A DNA stretch of 64,000 nt from Luidia sarsii (lineage: Eukaryota > Echinodermata > Asteroidea > Paxillosida > Luidiidae). The stretch spans positions 4,864,832-4,928,831 of the forward strand of contig OX465114.1 in assembly GCA_949987565.1 (NCBI GenBank). The letters are read 5' to 3'. Made by a program: the position numbers and the translations under genes. Under the pieces are notes generated by a model. It searched no databases. It was not told the DNA's origin and saw only the letters and a list, made by a program, of their open reading frames with translations. Positions 22,052 through 31,690 of this stretch are shown here, piece by piece. How positions within the stretch are numbered: position 1 is the stretch's first letter; every line of letters begins with the position of its first letter.

Positions 22052-22920
22052 TAGCAGGCGGCGCGGAGGTACCCGGAAGTGTACGGTGACGTTTTTTTAC
22101 CACGAGAGTTACACTATCTATAAGCGTCCTCGGAGGGGGCAGCCGGCTGAGGGCGCTAGAGCTGCTTTGCGGTCGGCGCCCCGTACCATTATTCGCTATG
22201 GGCCCATGTGTTTGTGCACAAACGGGGAAGAGGGGAGGGGAGGGGGCTATTACCAGTTGAAGTTAAAGCTATAGGGATAGGCTTTCTGCACAGCCAATAA
22301 GGCTTTCTGCACAGCGATTACAACGTAACGTGAACAATCTGAGCGACCTGAGACTGAATTCTTCATACTTAGTTTCTTCACAAATATATGGGCCCATAGC
22401 GAATAATGTGATACGGGAACAAAATATCGCGTCCCGGCTGCGATTTTTTTCCCGTACCACAAACGCGTCAGGTTGGCCCCTTAATTGCAATTGTGCGACT
22501 TGAATGAAGACCAACGCGATTTCCGCAGCTCGTTGGCAAGGGACAAGTAGACTAGTGGGCGAGTTGGCAACCAGGCGCGGGAATCGCGTTGGTCTTCATT
22601 CAAGTCGCAAATTTGCAATTAATTGGCCAACTTAACGCGTTAGTGGTATGGAAAAAATAAAATAGCATAACAAGGACCATCCGTAGAAAGACTAATGAAT
22701 ATGACGTCATGTACCGCGGAAATTTCAAATAAACAGTCGCTCGGATAAACAGTCATTCGCTCCATCCCGGTCGGACTGTGGAATGGCGGCAGACAACCCT
22801 TCTCCTCGCCCTTGGACATCCACGTGGATCTCCTCCACAACCCCAAACCATGACTTTCGTCGATGGGTTTGTACCCAAGACGAGGTTTGTATTAATCAGA
22901 CATTCGAGATATCTATTTTC
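22052..22920. other. Inverted-repeat-rich spacer
   Basis: The block ATTCGCTATGGGCCCAT at about 22190-22206 recurs inverted at about 22388-22404. A second inverted pair of about 44 bp is annotated at 22483-22628. No gene is recognised. Confidence 0.5.
22483..22628. repeat. Hairpin with about 44 bp arms
   Basis: TTGCAATTGTGCGACTTGAA through ACCAACGCGATT at 22485-22526 is the reverse complement of GGAATCGCGTTGGTCTTCAT through GCAAATTTGCAA at 22579-22620, with a loop of about 50 bases. It may be a small fold-back element or part of a larger one. Confidence 0.75.
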
Positions 22921-23235
22921 CTCCAGTTACCGGTTTTCGACGATATAAGGCCTCTTCAAGCTGACCAATGTAAACGAAAGATATCACACTAACAGAGCGC
23001 TCAGTCACTTTGTCCACACCACAAACTATTACTATTAGAATAATCATGTAGAATGTTGATCAAGCCTGTCATTTCCGTAAGATTACCCGGTTTTGTTGAC
23101 GTCCACGGCGCACCGCGCAGTAAGCATCGTGACCTATTTTCGACGGTTGTGTTGAGTAAGGTGTCCCAGTGCAGCCAAACGCAAAATAAATTCTTAAAAT
23201 AACTCAAATGCTGTGTGGCACTGTAAAATTCTTGG
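22921..23235 (+). mobile_element. Family A element, partial copy
   Basis: The copy starts at CCTCCAGTTACCGGTTTTCG and follows the left third of the complete copy at 11772, up to the CTGTGTGGCACTGTAAAATT block. It then diverges into TTTTTGTTCGGTGCGG. The right end is missing, so it is a truncated or rearranged copy. Confidence 0.8.
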
Positions 23236-23973
23236 TTTTTTTGTTCGGTGCGGAGTGGTCTACGGAAGTGTGCGCGCGCTTGCACGCGTTGAGCCCTACG
23301 ACTGTTTCCTGAACAGCAGTGCAAAGCAACGTCCGTGACATTGCACACCTCGTGGAAAAAAGGTTGAAATATTTCTTTTGAATTATGTACATTGAAATTT
23401 GATGCTGGTTTGATACAGTTGATGCACAGGTATTATCAAGCACTGCCCAGTGCCCATACATGTACATGTACATGCTTATGGAACTCCTTCCCAGGGAATC
23501 CATTATTAGATGTCTTCCTTGACCCCAAAAGATTCCCAAATCCCATCCCATCAAATAATGATGTGTCTGCATGTTGCAAAGGCATTGGTATTTGTTTCCA
23601 ATATTTGCCACCTTGGGGATCATTAATAAGTAAGTCATGTGCACATTAGTGTGCTGTTTTTCCCCTTTATTGCACATGTATAGTTTAGTATGCTTGAGCA
23701 TGTTCTGATTGGCTAGATTCACAGAATGTAAAGAGTGAGGAAACTACAGTGGCTGTAGAATTGTGAAACTATTCACAAATTGTGAAAAGGCCAGACAAAG
23801 GCAATATTGAGGGGAGAAAAGAAGATAAATGTGGTCCAATAGAGCACACAACTTGTGTTCCTGTTTTGCAAAACTCAACTTCCCACCAGGCTACCTAGTG
23901 CCAGCAATAATTCTGGGCAAGAAATAATTTAGATTTTAATATCATGTTTGTATTTTCCTCTCGTTCCTTGCAG

Positions 23974-24066
23974 AAAGATCATCCCTTTCAGAGGCAATAC
24001 ATGAAGCTGCAAGCCTCGAGGAAAAGGGGCTGTCCAGCCACAATTTTAATCAAAGAAGTTCTATGA
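23974..24066 (+). CDS. Possible exon fragment, MULE/CaRF-like zinc-binding region
   Basis: After a good acceptor (TCGTTCCTTGCAG) the frame reads KDHPFQRQYMKLQASRKRG then CPATILIKEVL before TGA. The R-x-x-CPAxIxxKEV pattern resembles the WRKY-GCM/FLYWCH-like zinc region seen in MULE transposases and CaRF-type proteins. No companion exon was found nearby. It is too short to be sure and could be a transposase relic. Confidence 0.3.
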   Translation, partial: KDHPFQRQYMKLQASRKRGCPATILIKEVL

Positions 24067-24657
24067 TTTGTTGACTGTAATGTGCAATATAGGGCTTTCC
24101 AACAACATGTAGCGGTATTTATTTCATACAGAGATGTGCCGCCAAACACTTGACTCAAATATTTGGGGTCATCATCTGATTTTTAAAGTTGCATTATCTG
24201 TGCTCTGGGGAATGGCAGTTTGAACAAAAAATATTAGCCAATGGTATTGATAACTTAGTAGGACTTTGTGTCACACAAAAACATTGTTTGAATTCAGTTA
24301 AGTTGTAGATAGTCAGTGAAAAAACCCCGAACTTATTACAATTATTGGTTTGTGAAGAGAAGAAATTAAGTTGATGGCAAGTGAAACAGTCTGCAATATA
24401 TAGGGCTGCCCAAAAAAATAATAAAAACAAGTGCCAATTGTATTGATTGTAGCACTTGGTGTGCTATGAGCTTTCAAATAAACAAAGGAAGGATTCAAGT
24501 CCTGGTTCAAGTTCTCGGGTGCAAGTCCCGGTCCAGTCCAAGTTTTCTTTGCCAATTTGTTCAAATTTTCCCAGTCAGTTTTTCCTGGGTTTGTTTGACT
24601 TTAATTGAAAAAGCTGCATCCACTTTGTGTGATCCCTTTATATGACAAACACAAAAT

Positions 24658-24722
24658 ATCTATATATAAAAATATATAAAATATATAAAAATCTATAAAA
24701 ATATCTATCTATACAAATATAT
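24658..24722. repeat. TATATAAAAA low-complexity tract
   Basis: Imperfect repeats of ATATAAAAATATATAAAATA and variants fill this stretch. No coding or structural role is seen. Confidence 0.85.
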
Positions 24723-25144
24723 TTGCAAAGCGGTTAAATGAGCCAATGGTTAAAAAAGTGTCGCATAATTTTTTAAATAACTAATTGTCAAGAAGGAAAA
24801 TTCGTTTACAGACAAAAGCCGCGTTTCCACTGGACTAAAATTTAACCGAGACGATGGTTAAATTTCTAATGGTCAAATTTGACCGTCGTTCCCACTTGGA
24901 CTTTTGAGTCAGTCAAATTTAACCGAGACGATGGTTAAAGTAACCGAGCTGGCAATATAACGGCTCATGAAGGTCAAGTGTCTGCCGGATACACAATGCA
25001 CGTGTGTACATTTAGGCGCGCAACATGAAGCAGACGCTGTGCACAGTGCATGTACGTGTTACGTCATAGGCCGGATGTGGTTTTTTACCGAGTCGCATTT
25101 AACCGAGTGGTGCGTTTCCACTGAACTAATCGGCTCGGTTAAAC

Positions 25145-25211
25145 TTACCTGGTCACTTTTACTGGGCAGAGGTTGCTCGGTAAAAGTAACCATTGGACTC
25201 GGTTAAAGTAA
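25145..25211 (+). repeat. Left copy of perfect 67 bp direct repeat flanking family C copy 2
   Basis: The 67 bases starting TTACCTGGTCACTTTTACTG are identical to 26824-26890. The family C element lies exactly between the two copies. Confidence 0.9.
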
Positions 25212-26823
25212 TTATTTCGTTGTCTTGATGACATTGTTGATCGTTCGTTTGCTCCTCATGGAAATATCAACGCATACTTCTCTGTGATGCGCCAACGAAT
25301 ATCCTTACGAACGTCGCATGGGTGCATTTACACGACCTATCTCTGTGTTTATCGCAAGGATTTCGCATTGATGCGAAATTTTGGAGGAGGTCTCGAGACT
25401 CGATCCCTGTCAAGATTCGCAAGGGATCCTTGCGGTCTGGTGATATAGATACACTTTTACACGACAAGGTATCCGTGTGTTCTTGACATCTATGCAATTC
25501 CTTCGCAAGGGACCCCTGTTTACAGCTCTCATGTAAAGCCCGTTGCACACTAGACGAAATCGCCGAGGTCCCTGGCGATGAAATCGCAACCATGTCATGA
25601 AATCGCAAATCTGTGGTGTGTGCAAGTGACCCTTGCGAAACAAATCGCCAGGGACCTTGGTTTTTGATCTCCGAGGTCCAGACCTCCTACAAAATTTCGC
25701 ACCCTTGTCAAAATCGCCGTGATCGTGTGTGTGAAACGTGAACAGTGTTCGTAACCACGGACCCTGGTTTTGGCAGGGACACTGGGCATGCGCACTGCGC
25801 GTGTTTATGTTTGGAACCAGTGTTATAGCTGCGCTGGTCGGCGGGCGGACGGGGCCGACCACCACGGGTAATCTCCGTCAACCACTCCTTGTGAAAAACA
25901 ATGCTTCTGACCGGCACTGTGTTCACCCCATTATTATCCCAATCTATATCATGGTTTCGGTAGTAAAATAAATTTTACTTTTTTGTAGCGTAACCGTCTC
26001 GCTAATAGTTCTGGAAGTTCCGATCAGGCTTGAGTAGCGCAGCGTGATCGTAGTCGGAACTCGTATGCAGCCAGGCCATGCGGTCGCTGCACGTGCACTG
26101 TGCAGTATACAGTGTGTGCAAAGACGTGTTGTGTCATGTCACATGTGCCGCGCGTAGGCTGGTTTCGGCCCTACTGCTCCTGTAGTGTAACTATGGCTTT
26201 ACCTAGAGGCGGAAACCACACCTAGACTTGCCAACCTCGCTAACGTCGCGAAGGGAAATCGGTCATAACTTAAAAAAATAGTAATACGCTACTCATCGTT
26301 TGTCTCCGCGAACGTTGTTTCCGCGTAGTTTAATATTATTCCCTTCGTTATTATTGTGGTATGAATAGTGGTATGAATAGAAAGAAGGGGAATACAGGCT
26401 TCAATTTGAGGGTAAAATTGACAAATTTGGACGGCGTTTTAATTGACTCTTTTTTTTTCTCCGTCATTTTGGCTCAATCTACCGCGGCCGCACGGAGCGA
26501 TTTTGCAATTTTCAACTTCGATATCTCAAGAAATGAATGAAAAATTCCTTCTCAAATTTTCTAGAATTCTAGAAAATACAACAATAAAACATCGCTAGTA
26601 TAACTGTAATAAACAAAACAACTCAACTGTAAGGGCTGGCAGAAGTCTACTAATCATTGCGCACGTACTGAGTGCACGTAAAGTTCCGAAACGGGGGACG
26701 TTGGTGTTTTGGTGACAGCGTTGTGTGTGTAAGCTCGCTTCGTGATCGCTAACGACCTAGGTGACAGACAACTGGCGCCTGTAACCAAGGACCCTAGTTT
26801 TTCGGTTGTGTGTGAAATGGGCT
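25212..26823 (+). mobile_element. Family C repeat, copy 2 (1,612 bp)
   Basis: This is the reverse complement of copy 1 at 3393-4996. It lies inside the family B element and is bounded by the two 67 bp repeats, with two or three bases of ambiguity at each edge. It contains a segment at about 26405-26515 absent from copy 1. No transposase or RT is visible. A subterminal AAAGCCC...CACAC motif recurs inside, near 25536-25556. Confidence 0.85.
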
Positions 26824-26890
26824 TTACCTGGTCACTTTTACTGGGCAGAGGTTGCTCGGTAAAAGTAACCATTGGACTCGGTTAAAGTAA
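26824..26890 (+). repeat. Right copy of perfect 67 bp direct repeat
   Basis: Identical to 25145-25211. From here the family B sequence continues (CCGAGAGAAATTTGACTGGG) to its right inverted end. Confidence 0.9.
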
Positions 26891-26993
26891 CCGAGAGAAA
26901 TTTGACTGGGCCGTTTCCACTGGACTTATTTTGGTCAAAGTAACCATCGTCTCGGTTACTTTAACCAAAATAAGTCCAGTGGAAACGCGGCTT

Positions 26994-27452
26994 AAGACTT
27001 AGATTTCGAATTTTGCCCACAGGTGATACATGTATTTTGTATAGAATTGGAAAATAAGAGATGCAACATAAATTTAATTATGTCCTCTGTGTAAAACAAG
27101 TAGAAACACATGAGCATTTGTTTATCTTTTGTTCCAAAACGGTGAATGCATGGATTTTTGTAGATGGTAATTTCACAATTTAAATATTACTATTTAAACG
27201 ACTCAAGCATGATTCTGGGATACATGCTCAACCCAGTTGAACTGGTTATTGTTTCCAGATGAGACAAATTTTGAACACTCAGTGTAAAATTGTTTTCGGT
27301 AACCTCTACAAACCAGGCGAGGTGGACATAATCATCATAGGTAATATCTTGATGTAATTAATGCTTTATGACATTGCTTTTTTTGATGATGGAATGAGGA
27401 AACAAGGAAATAAAAAGGAGCAAAATAACTCCAAAAGAAGAAAGAGAGTACA
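26994..27452. other. AT-rich spacer, no feature recognised
   Basis: I see no gene, splice-supported exon or repeat boundary here. Confidence 0.4.
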
Positions 27453-27835
27453 AAGATAACTTGCGTTCAAAGTCAATGGAGCACTGGCTCGGCAGTAGAA
27501 CGAGCCTGGCTCGACAGTAGAAAGAGAACTTGTGTTCAAAGTCAATGGAACACTAGCTCGGCAGTAGAATGAGCCTGGCTCGACAGTAGAAAGAGAACAA
27601 TTGTGTTCAAAGTCAATTAAACACTGGCTCGGCAGTAGAACGAGCCTGGCTCGGCAGTAGAACGAGCCTGGCTCGACAGTAGAAAGAGAACTTGCGTTCA
27701 AAGTCAATGGAGCACTAGCTCAGCAGTAGAACGAGCCTGGCTCGACAGTAGAAAGAGAACTATACATGTACATGTAGGCCTAATTGTGTTCAAAGTTAAT
27801 GGAACACTGCCGCGGCAGTAGAACGAGCCTAGTAT
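27453..27835. repeat. 69 bp minisatellite (about five copies)
   Basis: The unit contains GTTCAAAGTCAATGGAGCAC, GGCTCGGCAGTAGAACGAGC and CTGGCTCGACAGTAGAAAGA. Because 69 is divisible by three, a minus-strand frame stays open (STVEPGSFYCRA repeats), but it is not a credible gene. Confidence 0.9.
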
Positions 27836-27852
27836 ACACAAAAAACCGATTA

Positions 27853-27910
27853 GAGACCATAAAGAAAACTGTCCCAGAACCCCCTCTGGGACAGTTTTCT
27901 TTACGGTCTC
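27853..27910. repeat. Near-perfect 26 bp hairpin
   Basis: GAGACCATAAAGAAAACTGT plus CCCAGA at 27853-27878 pairs with 27885-27910 around the loop ACCCCC, with one mismatch. If transcribed it would be a stem of microRNA-precursor size. A simple snap-back duplication is as likely. Confidence 0.8.
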
Positions 27911-28083
27911 CCAGAGGGCTCAGCCCCTACGTACGTTGTATGTATTTCGTGCTCGTTGTAAAATTGGAGTGAAATTACATTAGCTGTGTGTAGGTGAAGA
28001 CGATCTCACGCACACGAAGAATTGGAGTAAAATTGGATGAATTCTGCATCTCGCTCTGGACCCTCGCACGCACGCAAAAATGG

Positions 28084-28112
28084 GGGGTGGGGGGGGGGGG
28101 GGGGTGGGCAAG
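28084..28112 (+). repeat. Guanine-rich tract
   Basis: A run of G interrupted by single T bases lies at the left edge of the Polinton region. It could form a G-quadruplex and is a likely assembly trouble spot. Confidence 0.9.
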
Positions 28113-28126
28113 TTACTTAAGCGGGT

Positions 28127-28888
28127 TTACCTTTCCGCAGGCCCGCCCCACCCCCCCTGGCGGGCCCAGACCATAATGGAACCCAGCGCAGGCTCAGATG
28201 GGGTGTTCCTGTATGAATGGGGTCCATGCTTCATCCCGCGGTATGGGGGTGGGCGCGGGTCGCGATGGAACAGAGCAGAACAACCACAATTTATTTCGAC
28301 GCGGCAAGTTCTTTCATTATGGAGGCCCGAGCCTGGGCTATGAGGTCGTTTTTTTGCCGTCTCATCCTCTCGAGCGGCGTAGACCTTGCGGGATTCACCT
28401 CGAACGACCTCTTTCATTCGACGGTATTTTTCTATCTCGTCGAGTACGAGCCGGAACTCCTCGGGTGAGATGCGCCCATCCCGAAGCGCGTTCGAGTTCA
28501 CATCGCTTATGCTGTCGAGCTTGGAAAGGGCGAGAACGTGAATCTCATCGTGTTTTTTAGCTTTCACTAGTAGCCGCCGAGAGACGTACTTCCCCACAAT
28601 ACCGGCAAGACCGCAGCCAAGGGTAGCCGCTTCCAACGCAACGACGACGGGCGCTGCTATGATTGAGAGTAGACCCACGCCCGTCGCACCCATCCACAAA
28701 CTGGATGCGACCAGCGCTGTATCAACGCCATCGATGATGTTGATGGCTCGGCGGTACTTTTTGTACAGCTTAATTGGCTCACATGTCATCTCTCTTTCGG
28801 ATAGACGGAAGCCTGGAGCCCTCCGCCTCGACTGGACCGCGGGCGGATCGAGCTGTGGATATATCGGCTGGGTGGATGCTTGCTGCAA
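28127..28888 (-). CDS. Polinton-associated membrane/coiled-coil protein of unknown function
   Basis: The open frame contains LYKKYRRAINIIDGVDTALV, a glycine/alanine-rich hydrophobic region (ATGVGLLSIIAAPVVVALEA), then KYVSRRLLVKAKKHDEIHVL and an EF-hand-like spacing, DGRISPEEFRLVLDEIEKYR. I recognise this arrangement as a conserved uncharacterised protein of animal Polintons/adintoviruses. There is no in-frame ATG at the N-terminus. An ATG at 28893 is one base out of frame, and the first in-frame ATG is at about 28789. The last 70 residues are likely read-through after a frameshift near 28340. Confidence 0.7.
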   Translation of the reverse strand: MQQASTQPIYPQLDPPAVQSRRRAPGFRLSEREMTCEPIKLYKKYRRAINIIDGVDTALVASSLWMGATGVGLLSIIAAPVVVALEAATLGCGLAGIVGKYVSRRLLVKAKKHDEIHVLALSKLDSISDVNSNALRDGRISPEEFRLVLDEIEKYRRMKEVVRGESRKVYAAREDETAKKRPHSPGSGLHNERTCRVEINCGCSALFHRDPRPPPYRGMKHGPHSYRNTPSEPALGSIMVWARQGGWGGPAER

Positions 28889-28940
28889 TTCATGTTAACA
28901 GAGTAAACAATATTATTGATAGTAATATATGTTTAACGAC

Positions 28941-29345
28941 CTAGATCAGTACCTCATCGTCGGTGAAGTTATCGACGTGGTAGTCGATGAAATGCTGGAC
29001 TATCTCCAGCCTACTCAGCGCTCTTTCGTAGAGGTTGAGTATTCCCAATTGCTCAGTATTTATCTCGACTTCCATAGAGGTCTCATATATATTAATATTA
29101 TAAACATCCCTTACCACACCATTAATTCGTAAACTCAATTCATATTCATCAGGTTCGTAGCTGCTGATCGAGATGTGGTTTAACCGTTCTGTATCTATGG
29201 TGATGTACTCAAGGCGTCCCCGCTCACTGTGTACAGAATATCATTGGCGGTGAATAACATGCGAATTTCTCTAGTGGATCCGCTGAATGAATATGGCCCT
29301 TCCTCTAGTTGATAGGATGAGGTTCCAGGACTGGACCCCGGGAAA
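28941..29345 (-). pseudogene. Polinton gene, C-terminal remnant, possible minor capsid (penton-like) protein
   Basis: Two minus-strand frames join across a break near 29200. The first has YQLEEGPYSFSGSTREIRML. The second has YITIDTERLNHISISSYEPD and NLYERALSRLEIVQHFIDYH, and ends in DNFTDDEVLI. The strand-rich N-terminal part and compact helix at the end fit a small capsid component, but that function is inferred from context only. The 5' part is missing because the DIRS element lies immediately upstream at 29345. Confidence 0.5.
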
Positions 29346-29369
29346 GTCGTATACAAATAATAGCGGACT

Positions 29370-31140
29370 TTTTTATTTCGAATATTTTCATTACGCCGAA
29401 AAAAGACGGCACTTTTCGTCCGGTGATTAATTTGAAGGAGCTGAATGATTTCGTTTCCTATCACCATTTCAAGATGGAGACTTAAGATTCCGCCATTGGC
29501 CTGATCGAGCCGAATTACTTTATGGCATCTATTGATCTGAAAGATGAGTATTTTTCTGTTCCTATGGCAGTTGAACATATAACATTTCTGCATTTCCATT
29601 GGAGAGATACACGTACTGTATCAGTTTTGTGTTCTACCATTTGGATTAGCCTGTGCCGCTAGAGTTTTTACAAAAGTGCTCAAACCAATGACTGCACGTC
29701 TCCGCAGCTTGGGTTACTTGTCATGCAATTACATTGACGATGCTCTCCTTATTGCGAGGGATTTTGACGAATGTGAGAAGAATGTCCATGCTCGCATTGA
29801 TTTGACTAACAATTCGGGGTTTATTGTCAACTACAAAAAAATGGTCCTATTGACTAGCAACAGGATCAAATTCCTTGGATTCGTTTTGGACTTCAAGGAC
29901 AATCAAATTGTCAATATCCCTTCCTGTGAACAGAGCCGAGACTATTGCACAGGCTTGTATTAAGCTTCTCAATCGAGACATTGCCAAAGTTCGGCAAGTG
30001 GCCAGCGTGATTGGAATGCTTCTCGCTGCTGGAAGAGCAGTTCCATACGGAGCCTTATTCAGGCGCGACTTGGAGAAAGAGAAGAATGCCGTGCTGCGGG
30101 CAAACAATGATAACTTTGACAGGGATATGCCTATCTCTGACACTGCTAAATTCGCATTGTCCTGGTGGAGCAACCAGACAAGGCCCGCTTACGCTCCGTT
30201 CCACAGACCAATTGATTTGGTGATCCAAACAGATGCGTCTCTTGACGAACAAATCTAGATCACAGGGTCTATGGAGCTCTGAGGAAAGAACATTGCATAT
30301 AAATGCGTTGGAACTTACCGCAGTTCTTTTCGCGCTTCGTACCCTGTGTCATGACCTCAATAAGAGACACATTCAGATAGAATCAGGCAATTCATGCACA
30401 GTCGCTTGCATAAATAGATTTGGCACTTGTCATTCAGAGTCGTTGCATTCCATTGCCAGGAGTATCTGGCTTTGGTGCATGAACAGACAAGTCTGGCTCA
30501 CTTCTGTTCACATACCTGGCACGCAAAACTTGACAGCGGATATGTTTTCGCAAGCGTTTTCTCTCGACCACTATACCGAATGGACTCTGAATTTTTTTTT
30601 TCAGAAGACTGACACACATGTTTTTTGTTCCGGACATAGATTTGTTCGCATCTCACCTAAATAAGCAGGTTGATCGTTATATATCATGGGGTCCCGATCC
30701 ATTTGCAACCCAGGTGAATGCCTTCTTGTATGACTGGGGCGAGTACAAAAGTTACATGTTCCCGCCCTTTTGTCTCCTCAGTCGAGTGCTGCATAAGATA
30801 TGTTTGGATCAGGCGGAAGCTTTGATTATTGCCCCCCTGTGGGATACCCAGCCCTGGTTTCCAAAACTATTGGATATGCTGGTAGACAGCCCCGTTGCTT
30901 TACCCGTTGATCTGCTGTATGTCCCCTTTTCAGACAGATGTCACCCACTTCGGACGAGGCTACGGCTAGTGGCCTGCCACATTTCGGGGAAAGTCTCAAG
31001 GCGCAAGGCGTACCAGAGGAGGCTATCCCCATTATCATCAAGTCATGGAGAGAATCTACCCGACGCTGCTACGGGTCTGCCATCAGGAAGTAGCTTTTGT
31101 TTTGTTCTGCGCGGAAAAGTCATCCGCTTTCATCGAATGT
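29370..31140 (+). pseudogene. DIRS reverse transcriptase and RNase H
   Basis: SNIFITPKKDGTFRPVINLK (29375) is the fingers motif. VLPFGLACAARVFTKVLKPM (29640) and the catalytic SCNYIDDALLIA (29715, YIDD) follow, then RIKFLGFVLDFKDNQI. RNase H shows INALELTAVLFAL, IESGNSCTVACIN (its expected acidic residue pattern altered) and HIPGTQNLTADMF. The DIRS-specific tail has DIDLFASHLNKQVDRYISWG near 30640. Frames break near 29490, 29940, 30240 and 30620. Confidence 0.85.
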
Positions 31141-31690
31141 AAATTTGGTCCTTAGTTTTCTAACTATATATAACGAGTTCAAGGCGGGCGCATCATACGC
31201 AACCATGAATACAAGCAGGAGCACTTTATCTTCTTTTCTGCCGCCCGTACACGGACATGCTATTGGTCGTCATCCCCTCAACTTGCGTTTCTTGAAAGGA
31301 GTTTTCAACGTCAGGCCTTCGTTACCCCGGTACCAGCGTACGTGGGACGTTAGCGTAGTCCTTCGCTTCCTTCGGACAATCCACCCACCCACAGGAAGTC
31401 TCACGTCTAACGTTGAAGCTAGTAGCACTCGTCGCACTGACTACGGGCCAACGAGCGCAGACCATTTCTTTCATGCAGCCTGATGAGGCGGTGATTAGCC
31501 AGTCGATTGCCGTCTTCTACATCAAGAAGCTAACGAAGACGAGCCGGCCTGGGAAGCCACCACCAGTTATCCGTCTGGGCGCATATCCCAAGGACGACCG
31601 CCTCTGCGTACTCCATCAACGATATCCTAGCAACTGCGGGATGGGCCTCGTCACGAACTTTTGCTGCCTTTTATAATAGGCCAATAGACA
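31097..31690 (+). pseudogene. DIRS tyrosine recombinase with internal deletion
   Basis: The N-terminal part reads YNEFKAGASYATMNTSRSTL and HPLNLRFLKGVFNVRPSLPR. The first catalytic arginine lies in TTGQRAQTISFM (31445). The frame reaches KDDRLCVLH and then jumps to AGWASSRTFAAFYNRPI, which carries the nucleophilic tyrosine. The intervening HxxR box is missing, so the enzyme is inactive whatever the frame. Confidence 0.8.

Larger units (their letters stand above)
24816..26993. mobile_element. Family B inverted-repeat element, interrupted by family C copy 2
   Basis: The ends are inverted: AAGCCGCGTTTCCACTGGAC at the left and GTCCAGTGGAAACGCGGCTT at the right. Inside are repeated blocks of the type TTTAACCGAGACGATGGTTA in both orientations. 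Without the nested family C insert and one copy of the 67 bp duplication, the element would be about 500 bp. No ORF is present. A related end (GCCGTGTTCCCACTAGAC on minus) is near 13350. The target duplication is not clear. Confidence 0.8.
29345..31690 (+). mobile_element. DIRS-like retrotransposon fragment (RT, RNase H, tyrosine recombinase) inserted in the Polinton
   Basis: Plus-strand frames show RT, RNase H and a tyrosine recombinase in DIRS order. The gag region and the N-terminus of the RT are absent. The element starts abruptly inside the RT fingers at the junction with the Polinton gene, and ends at the 42 bp minisatellite just after the recombinase tyrosine. It is a different lineage from the element at 6454-10850. 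Confidence 0.85.

Noticed and set aside
27366..27707. 113-residue minus ORF with STVEPGSFYCRA repeats
   Set aside because: Generated by the 69 bp minisatellite, whose length is a multiple of three; no start context or homology.
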